DNA of 5,859 bases, taken from positions 1-5,859 of the forward strand of contig JAGRBM010000551.1 in the NCBI GenBank assembly GCA_020434085.1. The letters are read 5' to 3'. Shown here in pieces: positions 1 to 5,154 of the stretch (position 1 is its first letter; every line of letters begins with the position of its first letter). The notes below the pieces were generated by a model. The model was not told where the DNA came from and made no database searches. It was given only the letters and a program-made list of their open reading frames with translations. Origin of the DNA: Chrysiogenia bacterium (GTDB lineage: Bacteria > JAGRBM01). The position numbers were made by a program, and so were the translations under genes.

Positions 1-719
1 CACTTGTCGTCGCTGTTGCCATCGGTGCCGATACGGTTGCACGGAATGATCGTGAAGCCGCCGAACATCGAGACCTCACCGGAGACCAGCGGCTTGACCG
101 CGTTGAAGTCAGCCGACGAAATCTTGGTGTCCTGCAGAAGCGACTTGATCTGCCGCGCGTTGACCACGAGGTACTTTTCCTCGTCCGGGTCCACGTCGTT
201 CTGACCCAGCAGCTTCGCAGCCTCGAGGATCTTGGCGACGTTGAGGCCGCAGTCATCGGCGGAGACGCCCGGCCAGCGCACCTGCACGTCCACGGTCATG
301 TTCGAGTCGTAGGAGGTCGAAGTAGACCCATCCACGCCCGTGTAGGCCGTGCCGTCAGCAGCAGCGATGATCAGATCGTCCATGGCGCGGCCCATGGCCA
401 TCGAAGCGGCGGACGCATAGGGCGACGCCGGGTCGATGAGCATACGCACGCGATCCTCGTGATCGATCAGGTCGGCCCAGTCATACGACTGGAGGCTCAC
501 CCTGCGCCGTGCGTGCGGGGTGTCCATGCGCGGCGTGTCAGCGTGCCGCGAGGTGCGGACGCGGGCGGCCGTGCTGCCGATCTGCTCGTAGAACGCATTC
601 TTACCAGTGACCGACTCGACGCGGCAGGCACGCCGCAGCTTCGAGGTCTTCTGCTGGGTCAAGTGGTACACGTTAGCCTTGTACTGCTCGACCATAGCAG
701 TCGTGATCTGGGTGCTCAT
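1..719 (-). CDS. Major capsid protein (partial, N-terminal 239 residues)
   Basis: This is the shell-forming protein of the prohead. The start MSTQITTAMVEQYKANVYHL, the segment YEQIGSTAARVRTSRHADTP (44-63), then DWADLIDHEDRVRMLIDP (80-97) and AMGRAMDDLIIAA (108-120) match a widespread podovirus capsid family (Phage_capsid_2 type, as I recall it), distant from T7 gp10 in sequence but expected to have the HK97 fold. After a variable stretch (120-150), NVAKILEAAKLLGQNDVDPDE and YLVVNARQIKSLLQD (183-197) are also family-typical. The frame runs off the window at base 1; relatives are around 330-340 residues, so roughly the last 100 are missing. The ATG at 719 is supported by AAGGAG 9 bases upstream and by the conserved N-terminus. 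Position 43 region reads GKNAFYEQ where relatives usually have a similar short loop. The call is firm. Confidence 0.95.
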   Translation of the reverse strand, partial: MSTQITTAMVEQYKANVYHLTQQKTSKLRRACRVESVTGKNAFYEQIGSTAARVRTSRHADTPRMDTPHARRRVSLQSYDWADLIDHEDRVRMLIDPASPYASAASMAMGRAMDDLIIAAADGTAYTGVDGSTSTSYDSNMTVDVQVRWPGVSADDCGLNVAKILEAAKLLGQNDVDPDEEKYLVVNARQIKSLLQDTKISSADFNAVKPLVSGEVSMFGGFTIIPCNRIGTDGNSDDK

Positions 720-728
720 TGCCCCATT

Positions 729-734
729 CTCCTT
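729..734 (-). promoter_or_regulatory. Strong ribosome binding site for major capsid gene
   Basis: The minus strand reads AAGGAG, 9 bases before the capsid ATG at 719. It is the cleanest Shine-Dalgarno sequence in the window and sits in an A-rich leader after a roughly 120-base non-coding gap, fitting the need for far more capsid protein than any other product. I see no convincing promoter in the gap. Confidence 0.8.
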
Positions 735-806
735 CATCACGAATTGCTGTTTTGGGTTTGGTCGAACGCGGGTGTCCGCTGGAGCGCGGGCCGTTTTCTT
801 CGCTTA

Positions 807-841
807 CCGCCCGATCGGCGACTCACGCGGTTGCCGGGCGG
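807..841 (-). repeat. Inverted repeat directly after the 65-residue gene
   Basis: CCGCCCG (841-835) and CGGGCGG (813-807) on the minus strand can pair across a 21-base loop, starting immediately after the TAG stop. A purine-rich GAAGAAAA follows, with no T-run, so an intrinsic terminator is not supported. In such GC-rich DNA a 7-base match may be chance; it could shield the end of the upstream message or mildly attenuate before the capsid gene. Confidence 0.35.
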
Positions 842-1039
842 CTAGGCCGGTATCCGGTCTTTGGCAGTACGCTTGCGGGGTGTGGTTGTCTTGGCGGGCT
901 CTTGCGAGGTATCCGCAGCCATGACCCAGGCAAGCAGAGCCTCGGCGCGCTTTGTGACCGTGACCAGATCGGGATTCGCGATGTCCCGTGGCCAGGCCAG
1001 CTTCAAGCACTCGAGGCGGATCATGTGATCGTCGCTCAT
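842..1039 (-). CDS. Small phage protein of unknown function between scaffold and capsid
   Basis: The 65-residue product starts MSDDHMIRLECLKLAWPRD and ends with a basic tail (PRKRTAKDRIPA). The N-terminal part, R-L-E-C-L-K-L-A followed by a short spacer and V-T-K-R-A-E-A-L-L-A-W-V, resembles a two-helix pattern that recurs in many small phage proteins without known function. The Lys/Arg-rich end may bind nucleic acid or the acidic scaffold. Its ATG overlaps the scaffold stop by four bases (ATGA, 1039-1036) and there is no strong binding site of its own, so it depends on scaffold translation. An overlapping frame on the same strand (804-1010) is Arg/Gly/His-rich and looks like a shadow. The gene's location hints at a head accessory role, which is inference. 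Confidence 0.75.
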   Translation of the reverse strand: MSDDHMIRLECLKLAWPRDIANPDLVTVTKRAEALLAWVMAADTSQEPAKTTTPRKRTAKDRIPA

Positions 1040-1941
1040 GCGCCGTGGCGCTTCTGCGTCAGCGACCAGAGCTCTTTCACATGATGATCGTGGGCGGGAT
1101 GGTTGCTGTCATACAGCGCCGCATGGTTGCGTGCGCGATAATCGGCAATGCTCCGCTCGATGTCTTCGGGCATCGGCGCGGTCGGCGCGCTCGGCCCTCG
1201 CAGCCGGGACTCACCAACGAGGCGATCGCCGATGCGTGCGAACATGTCGATGAACACCGGATCGTTGCCGAGTCCGGTAGAGGTCAGCTTCGCCCGCACC
1301 TCTTCGGTTGCGAACGTGCTCATGGCCGCGCGTGCCTTGGCCACCTCGGCCTCGTAGGTCGAGCCCTTGGCGCGACGATAGTTGCGCTCGGCTTCGGCCT
1401 TGGCTTCGGTCATGGCGACTTGGCCTTGGACGTACCGTTCGAGCTGATCCTTGACGAACGAGTCGTGGAGGTTCTGCGCCTGCTTCTGGCTGAGCCCGTT
1501 GGCGAACGCCCAATTGCGGAACGACTGGCTGGCTTCCTCTTGATAGAAGCCCTCCGGTGCGCTGGCCGGCACCTCGAACTCGTACTTGTCCGCCGACTCC
1601 GGCCGGCCGCTGGCGGCATACCAGCGATCCCAGCCTTCCTGATCGTTCTCGTCGCGCGGCTTCGGCACCTTGTCGCCGCCGAGCAACTTGCTCAGATTGA
1701 CGTGGCTTTTCGCGAACCCGTCCAGGGTATCGTACTTGCCGATCGTCGGATCATCGCGGAGCTCCGGCGAGAGATGCTGCCGCCAGTCGAACGTGCCATC
1801 GCCGGCCTTGGGCTCGTCGGCCTTTGGTGCGGCCGGTGCCTCGGCGGGTTTCTCGGCAACCGGCGCCTCCGCGCCCGGATCCCCCTCGTCCTTGTAGTCG
1901 TCAAGTCCCTCAGTCAGAAGCGTGTCACCTTCGCCGCTCAT
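1036..1941 (-). CDS. Phage capsid scaffolding protein
   Basis: This 301-residue acidic, largely helical protein guides capsid protein into a prohead and is then expelled or cleaved. The N-terminus is a flexible Ala/Pro/Glu region (10-50). Next is FDWRQHLSPELRDDPTIGKY (51-70), followed by LDGFAKSHVNLSKLLGGDKVPKP (73-95), an arrangement common in podovirus scaffolds, then WDRWYAASGRPESADKYEFEVP (104-125). NGLSQKQAQNLHDSFV leads into a long charged helix (about 160-215), and the C-terminus is basic and His-containing (HPAHDHHVKELWSLTQKRHGA), as expected for the coat-binding end. I prefer the ATG at 1941, which has AAGGGGA 9 bases upstream and an ATGA overlap with the preceding stop. A GTG two codons earlier (1947) would leave only 3 bases to that site. 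The stop overlaps the next start by another ATGA. Position just before the capsid gene agrees. Confidence 0.9.
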   Translation of the reverse strand: MSGEGDTLLTEGLDDYKDEGDPGAEAPVAEKPAEAPAAPKADEPKAGDGTFDWRQHLSPELRDDPTIGKYDTLDGFAKSHVNLSKLLGGDKVPKPRDENDQEGWDRWYAASGRPESADKYEFEVPASAPEGFYQEEASQSFRNWAFANGLSQKQAQNLHDSFVKDQLERYVQGQVAMTEAKAEAERNYRRAKGSTYEAEVAKARAAMSTFATEEVRAKLTSTGLGNDPVFIDMFARIGDRLVGESRLRGPSAPTAPMPEDIERSIADYRARNHAALYDSNHPAHDHHVKELWSLTQKRHGA

Positions 1942-2237
1942 TGCCACAATTCCCCTTGTCCATAGAGACCATCAAACTGCCGCGCTTCCACGGTTGCCCT
2001 CTCCGGGAAGTCGGACGGTCGGAGGTCCAGCATTTTTGTGATGTGAAGCCCAACCTCGCGCCGGCCCTCGCAGCGCGCCAACTCGAACGCCTCATTCGTC
2101 GGGTGAGGCGAGTACACGCCACAGAACATCATCAGATCGGCGATCACCGCCTTGCCCTCGGGGCTTGCCGCGATGCTTCGCCATGCCTCCGCCACCGCCA
2201 ACTGTCCGCGTGCGGAGGTCCGCTTTCGTGGTGCCAT
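1938..2237 (-). CDS. Bbp19-like small phage protein
   Basis: The 99-residue product resembles the Bbp19-like phage domain named after Bordetella phage BPP-1. Family-like features are a helix AEAWRSIAASPEGKAVIADLMMFCGVY (15-42), in which a small 'S-P-E-G-K' turn precedes a hydrophobic helix and CGV, then NEAFELARCEGRREVGLHITKML (48-70) with the typical E/N-GRR-x-VG-L core. The role is not established; the gene usually lies between portal and capsid genes, so a head-assembly accessory is plausible. I chose the ATG at 2237, which has GAGG 5 bases upstream (2246-2243). An in-frame GTG at 2285 would add 16 residues, but it sits in the loop of the hairpin and has no binding site. The stop overlaps the scaffold ATG by four bases (ATGA, 1941-1938), so the two are coupled. 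Confidence 0.8.
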   Translation of the reverse strand: MAPRKRTSARGQLAVAEAWRSIAASPEGKAVIADLMMFCGVYSPHPTNEAFELARCEGRREVGLHITKMLDLRPSDFPERATVEARQFDGLYGQGELWQ

Positions 2238-2259
2238 GCGATCCTCGTGCCAGATGGAA

Positions 2260-2306
2260 CGGCAAAACCCCTCCGACGAAATCACTGGATTTCGCCGGTT
2301 TTGCCG
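2260..2306 (-). repeat. Long imperfect inverted repeat (RNA hairpin) between portal and Bbp19-like gene
   Basis: On the minus strand the outer arms are CGGCAAAACC (2306-2297) and GGTTTTGCCG (2269-2260), a perfect 10-base-pair match. The inner arms are GGCGAAATC (2296-2288) and GATTTCGTC (2283-2275), 9 pairs including one G-U, closed by a CAGT loop. The right side carries an unpaired five-base bulge GGAGG (2274-2270). There is no T-run after the stem, so it is not a standard intrinsic terminator. It fills the middle of the 86-base gap after the portal stop. Possible roles are mRNA stabilisation or processing, or partial attenuation to set portal against scaffold and capsid levels. The structure is seen directly; the role is inference. 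Confidence 0.7.
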
Positions 2307-2323
2307 CTCACAAAATCAATGAC

Positions 2324-4171
2324 TTACTGCTGTAGCCCCGCCAGAAGCCCTTCGAGCTCCGCTTGCGCGTCCTCGGGCGGGTTCTGTTCAAGCTCCGCGT
2401 CGCGCGCCGCCTCGCCCGCGCCGGTCGGTACGCCTCCGGTTGGCAGTCCCATGGCGCTCGCGCCCGGTGCGCCTCCGGTCATGGCCTGGATCATCTGGTT
2501 GATATCCACGCCGCCACCGGCCTGGGCATCCGCGAGGTTCTTCAACGCCCGCGTGCCCTGCTCCGCCGCGCCGGTCATCGGGCCAGCAAGCTGGGCCATC
2601 TGCCCCGCCTGGCCCATCTGGGCCGCCTGCGCCATCTGTTCCTCGTCCGCAAGAAGCTCGGGATCATTGTTGAACATGTCCCACAACCTGCGGTAGGTCT
2701 TGTTGATGTCCTGGTTCTCCATGATCACCTTGCCGGCGATCTCCGGGCCGAACATCCCGAGCATCTGCCACACCTGCACCATGCCCTGCGCTTCCGTCTG
2801 GCGCTGGGCCATGGCCAATGGTGACACGTATTCGACCGTGAACTCTTTGCCCTGGATTTCATCGGGCGGACGCGGCAAGCGATCCTCGCGCGTCAGGATG
2901 CCGAACACCCGCGTGATCAGCGGCCCCAGCATTTCCGCTTCCAGCCGGCCAACCACCGGACCCAGCAGCCGCATACGCTCCTGCGTGCGCTGCATGACTT
3001 CGGTTGCCGTCATGTCCGCGTCCGTCGAGAACTGCAACACGTCCACGTAGAAGCTCGACCGGATACGGTTTCTGACGCCTTCCATCATCTCGAAGGTGAT
3101 CGGCAGCTTGTCGCTGGTCGGCAACGGGAATATCTCGCGCTGCCCCCGATAGAAATTGAGCCCGCCCGGTACTGTCCGGACAGGCCCCACCATGCCATCA
3201 TCGGGCACAAACAGCGGCGGGTCCGCCACCTTCTGCCCCGCCTTGATCACCGTCAGGCTCATGGCCTGCAACATCTTCACATCACTGAGCGCCGTCATGG
3301 CCGGCGAGCGGCCATAGCACTCTCCGGAAATCTTGCTCCAACGCGGCACAAGGAACGGAAACTCAGGGAAACCGCCAGTTTCCAGCTCGTGCTCGCACTC
3401 GTGCTCGAAGTAGCAAGAGGCCCACGGCATGTTCTGCCGGTCCATCTTGCCGTATTCGCGTTCCTCGCGCGGATAGACCACATGGATGATCTTGATCTTT
3501 TCATCCATGAACCCTTCGTCGTACCGCTCGCGCACCTTGTCGGACACCGTGTCGATGCCCCATTCCTGCACCGCCTGCCGGATCGTCTGCTCGAAGCAGC
3601 GGAATACTGTGTCCACCTGCCCCCAGTAGTTTTCCGCGATCAGGCATTCGTTGAGCGTCCGAGACTGGAACCGCAGCGATCCCTCTTCGGTTGTGCTCAC
3701 GAACAGGATCGACGTTCCGAACGCCGTCAGGTCCAGATACGCCTCGTGCAACGCCGTCGTGAAGTTCGTGCCCGGCGAATACAACGCCTGCCACATCTGC
3801 CGCTCAACCGCAGATAGATACGACTGCACCGCTGGCGTATCGTTCAGATCGTCGTCCGCCACCCGCAGCGAGAACCACTTGCTCGCCGGGTTCGTCGCCA
3901 TCCCGTGCAGGCCAGCCGCCAGAATCTCGTTCGATTGGATTCCAGTGGGATCATAGACCCGCTGCATCCGCTTCTCGCCCGGCGTCCGATACCCTGTGAA
4001 GCCCACGCGACGCGGCGAGCAATGGGTGGCGATATCCTCCCAATGCTCCTCCCACGTGCCGCGATCGGCCTTCAGCCAGTCATACCGGCGCTTCAAGCGC
4101 TCGATGTCTTTCGACGATCCCTTGCGCTTCTCGCCCTTGGGCTTGTCGTCGTCCGGCATGTCCTTGGCCAT
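2324..4171 (-). CDS. Portal protein (podovirus head-tail connector)
   Basis: This 615-residue protein belongs to the bacteriophage head-to-tail connecting family that includes T7 gp8. As a dodecamer it forms the vertex channel through which terminase threads DNA and to which the tail attaches. Family marks are the N-terminal helix RLKRRYDWLKADRGTWEEHW (25-44), then DPTG (74-77) followed by LAAGLHGMATNPASKWFSL (84-102), the AYLDLTAFGTSILFVS segment, and the central GECYGRSPAMTALSDVKMLQ with a long helix region. DMTATEVMQRTQERMRLLGP is a hallmark of the family's clip/stem end. The last ~110 residues are low-complexity: a Gln/Met/Ala repeat (512-530), then a Gly-rich linker and an acidic end. 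It is longer than T7 gp8 (about 536), mainly from this tail. The ATG lies 3 bases after the preceding stop with no clear Shine-Dalgarno, so coupled translation is likely. Family call is firm. Confidence 0.95.
   Translation of the reverse strand: MAKDMPDDDKPKGEKRKGSSKDIERLKRRYDWLKADRGTWEEHWEDIATHCSPRRVGFTGYRTPGEKRMQRVYDPTGIQSNEILAAGLHGMATNPASKWFSLRVADDDLNDTPAVQSYLSAVERQMWQALYSPGTNFTTALHEAYLDLTAFGTSILFVSTTEEGSLRFQSRTLNECLIAENYWGQVDTVFRCFEQTIRQAVQEWGIDTVSDKVRERYDEGFMDEKIKIIHVVYPREEREYGKMDRQNMPWASCYFEHECEHELETGGFPEFPFLVPRWSKISGECYGRSPAMTALSDVKMLQAMSLTVIKAGQKVADPPLFVPDDGMVGPVRTVPGGLNFYRGQREIFPLPTSDKLPITFEMMEGVRNRIRSSFYVDVLQFSTDADMTATEVMQRTQERMRLLGPVVGRLEAEMLGPLITRVFGILTREDRLPRPPDEIQGKEFTVEYVSPLAMAQRQTEAQGMVQVWQMLGMFGPEIAGKVIMENQDINKTYRRLWDMFNNDPELLADEEQMAQAAQMGQAGQMAQLAGPMTGAAEQGTRALKNLADAQAGGGVDINQMIQAMTGGAPGASAMGLPTGGVPTGAGEAARDAELEQNPPEDAQAELEGLLAGLQQ
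2582..2638 (-). repeat. Gln/Met/Ala-rich repeat in portal C-terminus
   Basis: Within the portal gene the DNA repeats short units around 'gccatctg' and 'ggcccatctg' on the plus strand, encoding QMAQAAQMGQAGQMAQLAG (residues 512-530). It reads as roughly three copies of a Q-M-x-Q-A unit. Such a tract may form a helix in the crown or barrel of the portal, or be a flexible arm. Its length may vary between relatives by slippage. Confidence 0.6.
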
Positions 4172-4174
4172 GGG

Positions 4175-4381
4175 TTACGCACCCAGCGTCGGCTTGAACG
4201 TCGGTGCCGCGCCCTGCACGCCCAGCGCGCTCGTCTTGATCGAGCCCTCGAGCCCGCCCTTCTGAGCCGCTGCCGTCTGCCGGCGACGATCCGCCAAGCC
4301 CTGCAACTCGCCCTCGCGCTCCGTTGGAGGCGGCGGCGGTGCCTTGGGCTCAGGCGGCTTGCTTGCCTTTGCGAAGCACAT
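4175..4381 (-). CDS. Small proline-rich phage protein, upstream of portal
   Basis: The product is 68 residues, starting MCFAKASKPPEPKAPPPPP and ending TFKPTLGA-TAA. The N-terminal third is a proline tract; the middle is charged (TEREGELQGLADRRRQTAAAQ) and could form a short helix; the tail is Gly/Ala-rich. A GGGGA binding site (4395-4391) lies 9 bases before the ATG. The ATG is one base after the stop of the preceding small gene and the stop is 3 bases before the portal ATG, so it is translationally tied to both. The frame stays open much further upstream (to about 4699), but that extension is Arg/Ser-rich, overlaps the neighbouring genes and is spurious. The opening MCF-x-K matches the previous gene, and both proteins have the same length, which suggests paralogues or the same structural type. 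Function is unknown; position suggests a minor head or connector component. Confidence 0.75.
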   Translation of the reverse strand: MCFAKASKPPEPKAPPPPPTEREGELQGLADRRRQTAAAQKGGLEGSIKTSALGVQGAAPTFKPTLGA

Positions 4382-4382
4382 C

Positions 4383-4589
4383 TCAATACGTCCCCGAAAT
4401 CGTGCCAGGCGTGGTGGCCGGAGCCGTCCCACCCAGCGAGCCAATGGGAGAACCAGCCTGGTCAGCGGCCGGCTGCGCGCCCGTCCGGCGCGTGTCCAGA
4501 TTCGCCGTGTCGTACCAGGTCGGCTCAGGCTTGGCCGGCGCAGGCGCCACCGGCTGAGTCTCTTGCTTCTTGCTCTTACCGAAACAGAT
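4383..4589 (-). CDS. Small proline-rich phage protein with apparent ATC start
   Basis: This frame encodes 68 residues beginning (M/I)CFGKSKKQETQPVAPAPAK and ending TPGTISGTY-TGA. No ATG, GTG or TTG precedes it in frame: the next in-frame triplet of note upstream is a TAG about 30 bases away. An ATC codon at 4589-4587 is placed 6 bases after a strong Shine-Dalgarno GGGAGG. The bases around it (GAGATCTGTTTCGGTAAG) align with the start of the following gene (GAGATGTGCTTCGCAAAG), so ATC sits exactly where its neighbour has ATG. The stop is one base before that neighbour's ATG. Codon use has the expected G/C at third positions. The protein is rich in Pro, Ala, Gly and Thr and is probably flexible, with no membrane segment. 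Small Met-Cys-Phe, proline-rich proteins next to portal genes recur in podoviruses, but I know no function. A fallback start is an in-frame GTG at codon 14, which lacks a good binding site. Confidence 0.6.
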   Translation of the reverse strand: MCFGKSKKQETQPVAPAPAKPEPTWYDTANLDTRRTGAQPAADQAGSPIGSLGGTAPATTPGTISGTY

Positions 4590-4595
4590 CTCACA

Positions 4596-4601
4596 CCTCC
4601 C
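4596..4601 (-). promoter_or_regulatory. Shine-Dalgarno site for the ATC-start gene
   Basis: The minus strand reads GGGAGG here, 6 bases before the ATC codon at 4589-4587. It is one of the best ribosome binding sites in the window and is the main reason for placing a start at a non-standard codon. A 5-base-pair GC hairpin (GCGCC-TGCG-GGCGC, 4615-4602) lies directly upstream and touches it. Confidence 0.6.
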
Positions 4602-4647
4602 GCGCCCGCAGGCGCTTGGCTAAAGTCGCTCGAATTGTCAGGGAAAC

Positions 4648-5148
4648 TCAGACGCTCGCGCGGCCCATCGCAACGTGATCGTTCACGCCCGCGACCCACG
4701 AAAATCGCACATACTCCGATCCGTCCTTGCCGTACTTCAACAGCCGCACTTCCTCGCGCCCGCCCATCGCACGGATGAACTTGTGCGCTTCCTCGTGCTC
4801 GACGTGGCTATCGGCCTGCAGCCGATGACCCCACCCGTTGACCAGCAAATCCCGGAGCTCGTGACGCGCCCACCGCATCATCGCAAAGGCAACGTGCGGA
4901 AACTCGTCCGTCCCGAACATCACCATCTCCCACATGCGCGGCCAGGACTCGAACATCCCAACCACACCCGCAGGCCGACCCTGATACCACGCGATCCGCG
5001 CCCGGCCCTGCGGCAGCACCCACGCCGCCTCACTCGCCAGTCGCACCGGGTTGTCATGTGGCCGAAGATTGTAAATCTCCCGCGCGTCCCGCGCCCGTAG
5101 CCGCAGGCACACGTAGAGCAATGATGTCTCATCGACCGGCGTCAGCAT
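4648..5148 (-). CDS. T7 Gp13-like / GNAT-fold phage protein
   Basis: This 166-residue protein sits between terminase and the portal side of the operon. The central part resembles the T7 Gp13-like family (formerly DUF2833), which has a GNAT acetyltransferase-like fold and is linked to virion assembly. Supporting features are a short strand pair with RPAGVVGMFES (residues 58-68), then WEMVMFGTDEF (73-83), a helix AFAMMRWARHELRD, and VEHEEAHKFIRAMGG (116-130) where GNAT-like proteins have the N-x-x-A-x-x-F/L-x-x-x-G element. The usual acetyl-CoA loop (Q/R-x-x-G-x-G/A) is not evident, so catalysis is doubtful and a structural or assembly role is more likely. The ATG lies 6 bases after the terminase stop, and a G-rich ribosome binding stretch overlaps that stop, so translation is probably coupled. 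It could instead be a true acetyltransferase; homology here is judged by eye. Confidence 0.75.
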   Translation of the reverse strand: MLTPVDETSLLYVCLRLRARDAREIYNLRPHDNPVRLASEAAWVLPQGRARIAWYQGRPAGVVGMFESWPRMWEMVMFGTDEFPHVAFAMMRWARHELRDLLVNGWGHRLQADSHVEHEEAHKFIRAMGGREEVRLLKYGKDGSEYVRFSWVAGVNDHVAMGRASV

Positions 5149-5154
5149 CCCCCC

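Noticed and set aside
988-1965. A 325-codon open frame on the plus strand, antisense to the scaffold gene.
   Set aside because: It mirrors the scaffold codons in GC-rich DNA, its Arg/Leu/Ala-rich translation has no recognisable domain, and the minus-strand scaffold has clear family motifs and ATGA couplings at both ends.
2260-2306. Rho-independent terminator for the portal transcript.
   Set aside because: The stem is strong but no run of T follows it on the minus strand, and downstream head genes have no promoter I can see.
1824-2696. A 290-codon plus-strand open frame covering the scaffold start, Bbp19-like gene and portal end.
   Set aside because: It reads through three well-supported minus-strand genes and the hairpin, with low-complexity Ser/Ala/Pro content typical of a shadow.
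3905-4678. A 257-codon plus-strand open frame across the portal start and small genes.
   Set aside because: The translation is Arg/Ala/Ser-rich with no domain, and it crosses several supported minus-strand genes.
4382-4699. N-terminal extension of the second small gene's frame up to a start at 4699.
   Set aside because: The added residues are almost all Arg, Ser, Leu and Pro, overlap two other genes, and the ATG at 4381 has a good binding site and a family-like start.
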